From contig JAXBDG010000018.1 in assembly GCA_036320915.1 (NCBI GenBank), positions 434,001 through 498,000 on the forward strand: a stretch of DNA of 64,000 bases, read 5' to 3'. Of this stretch, positions 33,640 to 44,134 are shown in pieces (position 1 is the stretch's first letter; every line of letters starts with the position of its first letter). Both the position numbers and the translations under genes were made by a program. The DNA is from Linnemannia elongata (Eukaryota; Mortierellomycota; Mortierellomycetes; Mortierellales; Mortierellaceae). Under the pieces are notes generated by a model. That model saw nothing but the letters and a program-made list of their open reading frames with translations, searched no databases and was not told the DNA's origin.

Positions 33640-34316
33640 TGCCTCCAGAAAACAAGAAAGTAGCAGTGGGCGAAAAGGCGAAGGGACAATATAAAATCAC
33701 CCAAAGCTCAACCCTTCTTTTTGTGTTTTCTCTTTGGCTCTACCCCGTGTCATCTTCCTTTCCTGCGACTATCCGTAAACCCTCCACTATCGTCGTCCCT
33801 CACCCTCTTTGTCTTTCGTTACTTCCGCTTCTCGATTCGACATTCAGCACGTTCTTCACTTTGTGAATTCATCTTGCCATTGTTCATTCACCATCTCGTT
33901 ACGCCGCAGCTGCCAGTAACACAGACACAACGCTACTCTCTCGTCTACATCTGCCGAGAACACACCGAAACACAAAACAACAAAAACAAAAGGCGTTAGA
34001 CCGAACGGTTTTCGAGGTATGTCTTATTCAGCAGGTCGTCCAGCGTGCATCGATGTATATTTCTATGCATCAAGGAAAGAAAACAAGTCTTTGCACACTC
34101 CTAATGCACGATTAAATTGTACATAGATATACCTTCTCCTTGCCAGGAACAACCGAACCCAGTCATCGTGACTCACTCAAAAAGCAATAAACAAGTTCCC
34201 CTTTCGTCTCAAGGTAAGGAAGAGATCGTGTGGATAAACAGCAGCCGGAGAAGATTCTTCAATTGCTCCTTTGCTTCTCAACGCAGCGCAGCGCTATCAA
34301 TGTAGGACAAGACAGC
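33640..34316 (+). promoter_or_regulatory. NLR leader repeat, copy C, now upstream of the GNAT gene
   Basis: The boxes TTCGACATTCAGCACG, GTGAATTCATCTTGCC and TTCATTCACCATCTCGTTAC and both conserved introns (about 34017..34126 and 34214..34305) are present. Similarity to the NLR leaders ends just after TAGGACAAGACA at about 34316, where GNAT-specific leader begins. Confidence 0.7.
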
Positions 34317-34452
34317 TCTGCTTGATATAGAAGCAGTCACGGCTTGTTCCAAGATTTTGACGCTGTCGTCCTTCACTTGATCACCCTTTTAGACAGAAAG
34401 ACAATCTCCTCATCCTTTCCGCCCTCTCAACACAAATCAGAATTGCCAAAAG

Positions 34453-34971
34453 ATGTCTAGCATGAATCTTCGCCGAGCCACTCCAGAGGATGCATCTGTG
34501 CTTGCTGAGCTAGGCGCTCTTACCTTCACCCACACTTTCGGAGAGATGTACTCTTCCAAAGACCTACAGGATTTCCTTACAACTACTTACACGGCTGAGA
34601 AACATCTCATTCCGTTAAATGATCCCCGTGAATCATTTTGGCTGCTGGAGGATGATAATGGCCAAGCCCTAGCCTTCGGATGGGCTGGAGCCTGCAAGCT
34701 GCCAGTGTCCGACCTTGAATCTAACGCTGGTGAGATCAAACGCCTGTATGTGCACCCGGACCACCAAGGCAAGAAGTTGGGCAGTCTTGTATTCAAGAGA
34801 ATGTTAGACTGGCTAGGAGATGAGGGATTTGAACCTCTTTATATTGGCGTCTGGTCTGAGAACCATGGTGCACAACGCTTGTATGCCCGTTATGGGTTTG
34901 AAAAATTCTCCGAGTATGAATTCCCTGTGGGCAACCATCACGATCGCGAATTCATTTTCAAGCGTGCTTGA
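34453..34971 (+). CDS. GNAT-family N-acetyltransferase
   Basis: Single exon, 172 aa, full GNAT length. The fold's acetyl-CoA site is seen as IKRLYVHPDHQGKKLGSLVF (residues about 96-115), an R/Q-x-x-G-x-G/A-type pyrophosphate loop with G for A variation, followed by YIGVWSENHGAQRLYARYGF, the usual second half with the conserved N and Y-x-x-x-GF. The start ATG at 34453 has AAAAG before it; a second ATG four codons in is possible. Small-molecule, peptide or antibiotic substrates are all possible in this family and cannot be told apart here. The gene is placed behind a copy of the NLR leader and is followed by about 0.9 kb without a gene. Confidence 0.9.
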   Translation: MSSMNLRRATPEDASVLAELGALTFTHTFGEMYSSKDLQDFLTTTYTAEKHLIPLNDPRESFWLLEDDNGQALAFGWAGACKLPVSDLESNAGEIKRLYVHPDHQGKKLGSLVFKRMLDWLGDEGFEPLYIGVWSENHGAQRLYARYGFEKFSEYEFPVGNHHDREFIFKRA

Positions 34972-35829
34972 TCTTGAAGAATATAAAGACAATAAACATA
35001 GTATTCCTGTAACAGTTTTTTAGGATCCTCAGGCTGGATTATGTCGGGTTACATGGCTGTTATTGCACCCACCGGACTTGTTTTTGCAAATGGTGGTATA
35101 TATTGATTTTGCAATAACACATACCATAGGGGTTGGGTGCAGCTACTATGCAGCAATCCTGTTTTATTTTAAGAGGAACATGGAAAGCGTGATCTCAACA
35201 GCACTATACGAGGGCTTTTGAGCGCAAGGCGTATAAACCACTTTTTTTCTCTCTCGTCATTTTACGTTTTTACTCTGTGTGTGAATCAACGCACTCACTT
35301 ATGATTAGAGTCGGATTGGGGGAAAAACGTGGTCTTTTTCTATTTCACGGAATCTTATTGGTTTATTTATGTGCCTGAAAGTGCTCCGTCACATCAACAG
35401 TCATTCAAGGGGCTTCATGCATTTATCAACTTGTCGAACATTTCACCGTCATCTCTTTTATGCCTGTTCATTTGGATACATCGTCGTTGGGATCAACGAA
35501 TATTAAAACTCAAAGAAGTACCCTCGCTGTCAGGCCTTCGTGGCGCAGGTTATGATCTAAAGATTGTCCTGCAAGACTGGTAGGACGTATTTTCACAGTG
35601 ATGAGATGGCCGCACACAATATGGCCAAAGGAGTTCGAGGTCACTTTCTGGACCTACAGAGACCCGCTATCTCCAGTCATTGACGAACAAGGCCAATATC
35701 TTTGGAAGAACAACTTTAGCAGCAGTGCAGACAGAGTCGGAAGCAGCAACAGCACCCTCACCCACCACCCATGTCAAGCCCAATTCAGATCCAACTTGGC
35801 AGCCAAGGAAGCGCAAGGCGAGTGTCTCT
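34972..35829. other. Intergenic stretch after the GNAT gene
   Basis: AT-rich 3' flank followed by DNA with only short frames. Around 35600-35720 overlapping frames are open in two phases but have no start, motif or splice partner that I can defend. I call no gene. Confidence 0.4.
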
Positions 35830-37090
35830 CGTACGTGCCTTACACCCCGTCCCTCCTTCAAAAAGCCCATGCTCTAGATTTCTTTGACTTTTTTTTTTGT
35901 GCTCTCACTTTCTCTCTGCGCTCATCAACAATGGGTCATAGCCAAGGCAAAACAAGAAAGGGGCAGCTGTGGACGAAACGACAGTGGACGAAAAGGCGAG
36001 GGTGTAACTTTAAATAGCCATAAGCTCGACCTTTTCTTACTTGTCTTTTTGGCTCACCCCCTGTCATCATCCCCTCCACTGCCATCCAACTCTCTCACTC
36101 TCTTCTTACGTTAATCACACTTCTCGATTCGACATTCAGCACATTGTTTATTATGTGAATTCACCTTGCCATTGTTAATTCACCATCTAGTTACTTCGCT
36201 ACCACCAATAACGCAGTAACACAGCCCATAGTCATAGCAAATAAAACAAAACACCGTTCGACTAGACGGGTACAGGGGTAAGCCCATCTCAATAGGCTGT
36301 CAGTCGTGAATCGATGTATGTGTCGCTCTATGAAGGAAGGAAACAAGACTGTTGTACAAAGCTAATACATAATTGAAACCTACATAGATACTTTCTTCTT
36401 GCCAGAAGCAACCCACTCAAAAAAAAAACGATAAACAGGTGACTCCTCTCGTCTCAGGGTAAGGAGGAGAGCGTATGAAAAAGTCATGAGCCCTAGAGGA
36501 GAATCTTCAATCGCTTCTTTGGTTGTCGGTTTCGTGGTGTTAACTCGTTCCGCATTGGACGAAAATATGATGTCTAGGACAAGACACCTTTTTTACCTGC
36601 TGCATACAGGCAAATCAAAATCGGAAACCAAACAAATCAACAACAAGCCCACACCCAGTAAGTGTGAGAGGGCAAGCACAGCGAACAAAAAGTACTATTG
36701 AGAGTGTTTCTTTGGCTAAACGCGATTCTAACCGATCTCATATCGACATTCACTAATAAATCTCTTAAGCGCAGGCCCATTTCATCGCCAAACATAAAAA
36801 AGCAAACTTTTCCATATCTTTGGTAAGGACGGAATATAATAAACGATCATCTCATGCATATTTGGTCATGTAATGCTGTCTTGATTACAACTCCCCCTAA
36901 CATTGCACATTCTTTTGTTGTTAGCTTTGCTCTCCGTTCCACTCCTCCGCCACCCTTCACCAGCAAAGTGTACCTCTAAGCCAACGCAGGGTAAACAGGC
37001 AGAATAAATATTATGAGAGTGTTATTTTCGCAAGATTTTCACGACTAAGCTAACCAACGCCATTTACACTTGATGTTTGTAGGTGCAACC
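35830..37090 (+). promoter_or_regulatory. NLR leader repeat, copy D, with 5' UTR introns
   Basis: It carries the same boxes as copies A-C (TTCGACATTCAGCACATTG, GTGAATTCACCTTGCC, TTCACCATCTAGTTAC). Conserved introns are at about 36278..36387 and 36459..36577; later donor-like sites match those of copy B. Its left part (CATGCTCTAGATTTCTTTGAC, near 35870) also matches copies A and B, so similarity starts well upstream of the transcribed leader. The coding start at 37091 follows a TTGTAG acceptor-like site. Confidence 0.7.
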
Positions 37091-40000
37091 ATGTCCTCCT
37101 CGTCACCCCAGGGCAATTTGTCTTTACTTCCTTACGCGCTTTCCTCCGCTCCTCCAAGACATCCGGAAACATATGTCGATGGACAGCGTTCCCTTTCTCA
37201 ATTCGAGGACTCCGCAACGCTCGGACGTTTGTTGTCAAAGTCAGGTGACGTTTCAACAATCGCTCAAGGCTTGGTCACCATGGAGCCTGGACCTGCGCAC
37301 TTGTTGAGCCCCCTTGGGCATCGCACCATAAGGGAAGATGCCGCGGAGGTAGATCATGGACCAGGTGAAGTCAGCAATATCAGGTCCGCATCCTCGAGCC
37401 GTTCGTCGAAATTTGGATTCAGGAAACGTTTGTCACGACTCTTCAAGGGACACTCCAAAGTCAAAGACACTGCTTTCGCCTCTCAAACATCATCCACCTC
37501 GCCAATTGCTTCAACCGTGCCGTTGCAGCCCAGTTCTGCTGCGAGTGGCACCCTTCGCCTAGACATCTTCCCCGAGAATGTTGCCAAACCTACCTTCAAG
37601 TCCGACCTGCCCAAGCCGCATGCTCGTGTCAACAAGATCCAGCAGCTAGTTTACTGCTACAGTCTCCTCCCCAAAGCTCCAGGACCGTTGCAACCAGCCT
37701 CAGACAGCGATGTCTCTCAGGATTCGCTCCTCGATGATGAGGAGAAAGGATGGGTGCAGCTTATTAATCCCGTCTTGCAGGACCGTTATCGATGGCTCGT
37801 CGAGCAGCTGGTTAGAGCGTTCGCTGACCATCCGCTCAAGACATCTGATGTAGTCACAGAAGTCGTTCTTGTTGGTCCCGTTCTCGACTGTGACACCTAC
37901 CGCAGTCTGCTCTCTTGCTTTATCTCCAAATTTGAGCAAACAGAAGCGCTGGATATCACTCTACTCCAAGCACTAGTGCAACTGGTCGAGTGCGCCTCAT
38001 CTGGATACCTTGTCGACGATGATCTGGTCAGGATCGCCACTGTTCTCTCTAAGGAGCTGTCAGTCACCCACATTGGCACGAGCAACCACCCCTTACACCT
38101 GACATTGTCGCTCGCTCGAGTCCTTGATGTAATGGTGGCTGGCAAGGTCAAGGATCTGAATCGCGAGCGAGACCACCAGCCGATGCTGCAACTACTGGAC
38201 GGCCTGAAGGACAGCGACAATATCGTACAGAAGTACGAAGCGACCTACGCCTACCAGGCCCTCCAGTATGCACCTGATGATGAAACTCCACTCCAGGTGT
38301 TGTGGAGATATGCAAAGGTAGCAGCTGCGGGTGCAGGCGCAGTGTCGAGTGATTTTGAATTGGATCCAGAGGGTCTCCTCAAAGGCATCGAGAGTCTTCA
38401 ACAGGTCGACGCAAAAGTTGTGGGAGCAGTCAGCACAGGAGTTGAGGTTGTTGAGACACTTCGTATCGGTGCTGGTGGAGTTGTCCTAGCTTCGGAGCCC
38501 AATTTCAACTTAATGAAGAAGCGCTCCTGGTATCTCGCCCTGCAAGGAACGGCTCTCTTTATTCGACAGGGACGACTTTCGGACTTTAACCTAGTCGTCA
38601 GCCAGGCGCCTTGCCGCAACAGCCCGAACTTTCAGTGGGGGATCTGTCGCCAGCTCGGAGAGATTGCAGTCGACCCGCTCTGGAATGTTCCTGTCCGCCA
38701 GAAAGCTGTGGAATTTCTAGGCGAGTTGTTCAGGAGCGGTGCCGACTGGAAGCCGCATGACGATGTTAAGCGATGGATCCTGACCACCCTCGTCCAGATC
38801 ATGGGGCTGACGGATGTCCCGATCAATAGTCGTGCTGGTGCTTTGCTACTGGACCTCAGGAAGGATGACGTTGTCGAGTTTCCTGGCTCTTACCTGCTGA
38901 GCAGACGCCTCCCTCTGCCGTCAACCTCCCCGCTTCTTGCTAAGGTCCAAGAGATATCCAAACTCGAGTACAACCTGAACGTCTTGAAGTCGATGAGGAT
39001 TGCCGAGTACAGGCAGGCTGTCTACATCGACCCCATGGCCAAGCGCAGCCTCCAAGAAATGGACAGCAATCTGTTCCCTCTCATGGAAAAGGTCAGGGAT
39101 TTTCTTTCGAGTAACACCCAGGTCATGCTTGTCCTTGGCGACTCGGGGGCGGGCAAGTCCACATTCAATCGACACCTGGAACACGAGCTCTGGCAGGAGT
39201 ACAAGCCAGGAAGCCGTATCCCGCTTTTCGTCAACTTACCATCCCTCGAGCGACCTGAAAAGGAACTGGTTGTAGAGCCATTGAGGATGTACGACTTTAC
39301 GGGCGACCAGATTTATGAGTTGAAGAAGTACCGCCAGTTCATATTGATTTGCGATGGCTACGACGAGAGTCAGCTCAAGACAAATCTGCATACCACCAAT
39401 CTCTTCAACCGACCTGGGCAGTGGGACGTCAAGTTACTCGTTACCTGTCGCACTCAATATCTCGGACCGGATTATCGAAGCCGCTTCGAGCCCAAGACGG
39501 TTGACCAGTACACTCCTGTCGCCAACAATATTTTCCAGCAAGCCGTCATCGCTCCGTTCACTAGGGAGCAGATCGAAGACTATGTGGAGCGCTATGTTCC
39601 TCTCGAGCCGCGCACGTGGGTCAAGAAGGACTACATAGATAAGCTGGAGGCTATTCCCAATCTGATGGATCTAGTCAGGAACCCCTTCCTTCTTACGCTG
39701 TCACTGGAGACTCTTCCTACCGTTGTGCAAGGGAAATCCAACCTCTCCAGGCTTCGAATCACTCGTGCGGAGCTGTATGACATCTTTGTGAAGCATTGGA
39801 TGGCTGTCAACAAGCGTCGACTGCATGATCAAAAGTTGAGCGATAGCAGTCAGGTAGCGCTCGACATCCTCTGTGACGACGGGTTCGAGCGCAACGGTAT
39901 TCTGTACCAGATGGAACTGGCGGCCTCCATCTTTCAGGAGCAGGATGGCCGACCTGTAATCGACTACTCTCATATGAGAGACAGGAAGACATGGAAGGCT

Positions 40001-42514
40001 CAGTTTTTTGGACTTGATCCTGAGAAAGCTCTCCTTCGAGATTCCAGTCTGCTGAGTCGTGCCGGCAACAAATACCGTTTTGTCCACCGCTCCATCCTGG
40101 AATATTTTTTCTCGCGCACCATCTCTGGGCCTACCAAGGAACATGATGAATTTGATCCGCCTGTCGATTCTAAAACCCCTGCCACCTCGCACACCACCAA
40201 CACACATCCGCTGTCCCTGAGAAGCTTTGTCGGAGAGTCTTCAATCATCCAGTTTCTGGCCGAGCGCGTACAGCTGGACTCTGGATTCAAGGACGAGCTC
40301 CTCGCCATCATTGAGCTGTCCAAGACCGACGACCAAGCAACTCGAGCCGCGGCGAACGCTATCACGATCTTGGTCAGGGCCGGAGTGCGATTTAATGGAG
40401 CCGATCTTCGGGGTATTCGAGTTCCTGGAGCGGACATGTCTGGCGGCCAGTTCGACTCGGCACAACTGCAGGAGGCTGACTTGACAGGCGTTAACTTCAC
40501 CAAGAGCTGGATCCGGCAGGCAGATTTTACCCGAGCGCAGATGAAGGGAGTACAGTTTGAAGAGATACCGTACTTGAAGGAGAAGACATCGGTATACTCG
40601 TGCGCCTATTCGCCTGACGGAACATCGCTCGCTGTAGGCCTGGGAGACGGGCGCATCAATATTTACGACACCTCCACATGGACAACAACTCGCACTTTGG
40701 ATGGGCATCGAAAGTGTATTAATAACATTGCCTATTCGCCTACCGGCCGCCAACTCCTTTCAGGAAGCGACGACAAGACAGCACGATTGTGGAACTGCGA
40801 GAGTGGGTCGTGCATTTTTGTACTGGAAGGGCATACCAACTACGTATTGACTGTAGCGTTTTCACCCTCTGGAAAGCAGGTCGCTTCTGCTGGAAAGGAC
40901 AAGACTATGAGGCTATGGGATGTTCAGACAGGCGCCAATTTATTCGTCTTGACCGGTCATACTGACTGGATTCGTAGCATTTCCTACTCACCCGATGGAC
41001 ATGCAATTGTGTCTGTTGGACACGATAGGATGATCCGGTTTTTTGACTCACAGACCGGACAGCCGGGAGAAGTTTGGGAAAGTCGAAGTGGGAACATGAG
41101 GAGAGCCGCATTTTCCCCTGGAGGCCTAGAGATTGCCGTAGGGTATGATAATGGGGAGGTACTGCTATACAATACAACTACCGGCAAGCCAACGAGGAAA
41201 TGGAAGGCCCATGGCGAAACAGTAGCGTGTGTAACGTTTTCGCCGAACAGCCAATGGATCGCCACATGCAGTTGGGACAACACGGTGAAGGTCTGGAGCG
41301 CAGTAACAGGATCGGTTCTTTCTGTCTTTACTGGCCATGGTTCTCTTGTCTGCCAGGTAGCCTTCTCTCCAAACGGACCCCAACTTGCCTCATGTAGTCA
41401 TGATAATACCATTCGACTCTGGGGCGTGATCTCACTGGGGACAAGCGTGGGCGTGGAGGGCGGATCCGATCCGTTGACAAGCGTACTTTTTTCTCCAGAT
41501 GCTCGATTTCTCTTCTGTGGTTCCGATTCAGGAGCTGTACGGCAGTATGATGCAGGGTCAGGAGAGGCTGGTCTAGCTATTGTTTGCAGAGATAATTATG
41601 TCAGATGCCTAGCGGTCTCTCCGGACGGTCTTCGAATTGCTTCAGTTGGAACAGACAAGAGTGTTGTCACCGTGTGGAACATCACAACAGGTCAAGCCGA
41701 TGTTGTCTTGCGCGGCCACACAGAATGGGTGAACGCCATGGCCTTTTCAGCCGACAACCGCTGGATCGCCACCGGCAGCGATGATAAGACAGTGCGGCTT
41801 TGGGACGCTCGCTCAGGGATACTCGACCGCGTGCTTGAAGGCCATACATGGACAGTTGGTTGTTTGATATTCTCGCCGAACAGCCATCGAATTTTGTCTG
41901 GAAGCGAGGATGGAACTATTCGAGCCTGGGATTTGGACAGCTGTGAGTCTAGAGTCATTGTGGATGCCGGAGACCTCACAAATCGTTGGACAATATCGAC
42001 TTCATCTGATGGCCTAAAGGCTGCTTCTAGAGTCTTTCAGAGCCGTTGTGTTGAGCTTTGGGACATGGAGAGCGGGCAATTGCAACAAACGCTCGAGCAC
42101 GACAAAGAAACTTACTGTTTAGCGTTTTCGTCCTGTGACCAATGGATGGGTGTAGGCTTGGCTCGCTCGATTTGGCTCTGGAATATTGCATCTGACAAGA
42201 CGGCAGAAGAAGAAAAGGATCGAGGAGTGTGGAAGTGTTTGCTGCGTATCGGAGATATATTTGGATATGTTAACAGCATTGCGTGGGGACATGACACGTT
42301 GGATTTTAGCATCGGGTGCGAGAATGGAATCCTTCAAGTGTGGAGACTGGTGGAGATGTCGACATCATCATCTGATAAATGGTCGGCCCAGATGGTTTGG
42401 AGCGCTGGACTACCCGTTTTAGCTGCCTCGGATACCATTTTTGCCGATGCTGTTGGTCTCTCCTCAGTCAATCAACAATTACTCACTCAGCGTTGCAAGG
42501 GTGCTGCCGCTTGA
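37091..42514 (+). CDS. NACHT-WD40 STAND protein (fungal NLR-like), copy 2
   Basis: One exon, 1807 codons. It is a paralog of the gene at 24631 with the same order of parts: low-complexity start with KFGFRKRLSRLF at 107-118, Arm/HEAT-like helical region, NACHT with Walker A GDSGAGKS at 683-690 and Walker B FILICDGYDES from 750, pentapeptide repeats (GADLRGIRVPGADMSGGQ), and 14 WD40 blades from about 1168. Over a 60-residue stretch from Walker A onward I counted 49 identical residues. It lacks about 30 residues present in the N-terminal region of copy 1. All NTPase motifs look functional and no break is seen. Differences are spread along the propellers. The 3' flank, including a pirin relic, is shared with copy 1. 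Confidence 0.93.
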   Translation: MSSSSPQGNLSLLPYALSSAPPRHPETYVDGQRSLSQFEDSATLGRLLSKSGDVSTIAQGLVTMEPGPAHLLSPLGHRTIREDAAEVDHGPGEVSNIRSASSSRSSKFGFRKRLSRLFKGHSKVKDTAFASQTSSTSPIASTVPLQPSSAASGTLRLDIFPENVAKPTFKSDLPKPHARVNKIQQLVYCYSLLPKAPGPLQPASDSDVSQDSLLDDEEKGWVQLINPVLQDRYRWLVEQLVRAFADHPLKTSDVVTEVVLVGPVLDCDTYRSLLSCFISKFEQTEALDITLLQALVQLVECASSGYLVDDDLVRIATVLSKELSVTHIGTSNHPLHLTLSLARVLDVMVAGKVKDLNRERDHQPMLQLLDGLKDSDNIVQKYEATYAYQALQYAPDDETPLQVLWRYAKVAAAGAGAVSSDFELDPEGLLKGIESLQQVDAKVVGAVSTGVEVVETLRIGAGGVVLASEPNFNLMKKRSWYLALQGTALFIRQGRLSDFNLVVSQAPCRNSPNFQWGICRQLGEIAVDPLWNVPVRQKAVEFLGELFRSGADWKPHDDVKRWILTTLVQIMGLTDVPINSRAGALLLDLRKDDVVEFPGSYLLSRRLPLPSTSPLLAKVQEISKLEYNLNVLKSMRIAEYRQAVYIDPMAKRSLQEMDSNLFPLMEKVRDFLSSNTQVMLVLGDSGAGKSTFNRHLEHELWQEYKPGSRIPLFVNLPSLERPEKELVVEPLRMYDFTGDQIYELKKYRQFILICDGYDESQLKTNLHTTNLFNRPGQWDVKLLVTCRTQYLGPDYRSRFEPKTVDQYTPVANNIFQQAVIAPFTREQIEDYVERYVPLEPRTWVKKDYIDKLEAIPNLMDLVRNPFLLTLSLETLPTVVQGKSNLSRLRITRAELYDIFVKHWMAVNKRRLHDQKLSDSSQVALDILCDDGFERNGILYQMELAASIFQEQDGRPVIDYSHMRDRKTWKAQFFGLDPEKALLRDSSLLSRAGNKYRFVHRSILEYFFSRTISGPTKEHDEFDPPVDSKTPATSHTTNTHPLSLRSFVGESSIIQFLAERVQLDSGFKDELLAIIELSKTDDQATRAAANAITILVRAGVRFNGADLRGIRVPGADMSGGQFDSAQLQEADLTGVNFTKSWIRQADFTRAQMKGVQFEEIPYLKEKTSVYSCAYSPDGTSLAVGLGDGRINIYDTSTWTTTRTLDGHRKCINNIAYSPTGRQLLSGSDDKTARLWNCESGSCIFVLEGHTNYVLTVAFSPSGKQVASAGKDKTMRLWDVQTGANLFVLTGHTDWIRSISYSPDGHAIVSVGHDRMIRFFDSQTGQPGEVWESRSGNMRRAAFSPGGLEIAVGYDNGEVLLYNTTTGKPTRKWKAHGETVACVTFSPNSQWIATCSWDNTVKVWSAVTGSVLSVFTGHGSLVCQVAFSPNGPQLASCSHDNTIRLWGVISLGTSVGVEGGSDPLTSVLFSPDARFLFCGSDSGAVRQYDAGSGEAGLAIVCRDNYVRCLAVSPDGLRIASVGTDKSVVTVWNITTGQADVVLRGHTEWVNAMAFSADNRWIATGSDDKTVRLWDARSGILDRVLEGHTWTVGCLIFSPNSHRILSGSEDGTIRAWDLDSCESRVIVDAGDLTNRWTISTSSDGLKAASRVFQSRCVELWDMESGQLQQTLEHDKETYCLAFSSCDQWMGVGLARSIWLWNIASDKTAEEEKDRGVWKCLLRIGDIFGYVNSIAWGHDTLDFSIGCENGILQVWRLVEMSTSSSDKWSAQMVWSAGLPVLAASDTIFADAVGLSSVNQQLLTQRCKGAAA

Positions 42515-42714
42515 ACTACGTATTTCATTACACACGTTGAGTGGCATTGTTCATAATCGCTAGTAAGCCCTCAATTGTTACTGAAGGCGAATAGCGCGCC
42601 AATTAATACCACACCTTATTTTTGTACATAGTATGGCGCGAGTGATTTTTTATTTATTATAGTTCTGATAGTAGTGCTAAGATACGTTTGGCAGAAAGAG
42701 TAAATGAGAACAGT

Positions 42715-43606
42715 AAGCTGCTTTGAAGCACCATCCAGTTTCACGTCCCCCCCTCTCGATCCCATTCACGCCATTGCAATAGCCCCGATAGCTCTCGTAA
42801 ATCTCCTCACTTGTATTCATCCCAAACGGGTCAGTTTGGACCACGTGCTTTAACAGCTCCTCCACAATCGGTACAACGTTCGCTTCTTCATCCTTTGCCT
42901 GGAACCTGACGGGGCTGGTGCCATCCTAGGAGAGGAGGAGGGTGTGATGCGCTTTGGTTTCAGTCTCGTGGCCGAGGTGGCCTACGTATGCGGTGCTGTT
43001 GAGGACGTAAATAAATCTGTTGTCTGTTTTCGGGATAGTCTGGTTGATAGTCTGGTTATTGGACATCTTAAGTCGAGGTGCAAAATGATTGTGCGGGTAT
43101 AGATCTGAGATCTGAGGCTGTGTAACTCGCCAACAATGACCTTAACTATAACTTCATCCTTGGGTCTGTCGCGTGGGAAGTGTGGGTCAAAAAGTTTCTG
43201 GTATTGGGGCTTGCACATCTTGTGCCTCTTGGACAAGTTGATATACGGCTGCAATTCATGAGCATGGGTCTGAGATCTGACCAGTATCTCCGTGGGTATG
43301 ATCCCCTGTCCAACTGTCCATCCATTATAAATCCTCGGCTCAATGGTTCCCTTGTGTCCTGCAAAGTCCTCATATTGAAACTGTCCCTCGAGCATGTAGG
43401 TCACAGCCTCGAATCCGTGGTGAGGGTGGTAAGGGAAGCCACCGTTCTTGTCGACCGAGAACTCGTCGAGCTTGAGGAAAGGGTCGAGGTATTGGGATTC
43501 AGGACGTCCGATGGACCAAAGGACACAGGCACAGAGTCCCACATATTGTTCCCTAGAGAGGACCAACTTGTAATGGATTTGGAGAGGGGGTTGAAGTAGC
43601 AGTCAT
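42715..43606 (-). pseudogene. Pirin gene copy 4, heavily decayed
   Basis: Full-length relic. A C is missing in the run near the start (ATGACTGCTACTTCAACC...), shifting the frame. After that a long frame reads GRPES..LDPFLKLDEFSVDKNGG, then HPHHGFEAVTYMLEG and on to the second cupin, which breaks up near FTSSTAPHT. A further piece at 42745-42865 gives DPFGMNTSEEIYESYRGY and NGIERG. The metal-ligand motif GIVHSEMP has become GIIPTEIL, so even a restored frame would lack the third His. It lies tail to tail with NLR copy 2. Confidence 0.88.
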
Positions 43607-43905
43607 TCTGTGTTGTTTTGCTGTTTTTATAGTCGAGGCAGGAGTAGTTATTCATGAGAATGTGACTGAAGGAGATTGTTTGCTGTAATCGTGAAGATAC
43701 GATGTTGTCGTATCGAGAAGATGAAAGAAATTGTGCCCGACATTGGTTACTTTTGTCCTTCTAAATTGATCAATTGGCCAATGAAAAGTGACTTGGTCAG
43801 ACCAAGAGCAGATCCCACAAACAGAACGGCAGGGTTCGAATGACAAAGGCAGGTCTCCAAGCATGTCCCAAAGCGCATGGCATATTTAATCATCTGGGAT
43901 GGTCA
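43607..43905 (-). promoter_or_regulatory. Decayed pirin leader of copy 4
   Basis: The segment upstream of pirin copy 4 resembles the leaders of copies 1 and 5 (CGATTACAGCAAACAATC-like spacing, CCAATGAAAAGTGACTTGGTC, shared in part with 49438-49465). No NLR leader follows it, so this unit lost its NLR half. A short GA microsatellite is at about 43911-43926. Confidence 0.45.
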
Positions 43906-44134
43906 ATGCAAGAGAGAGAGAGAGTGCAGGTTACTAGTGATTATGGCACACCCTATGCCCGCAGAAGATTTTTCCCCCTCCCTGTTCCAGTGTGACATCA
44001 TGCATGTTAGGCAGAAGATGTAAAGAGTGCGAACGAGGTTAGTAATAGAACAACGACTTTTCAACTTGGATTTCACCAATGCAAGAAGTGACCTCTACGA
44101 AGCATCATACCTAGAAAAAAAATGGTTCCTTGCC

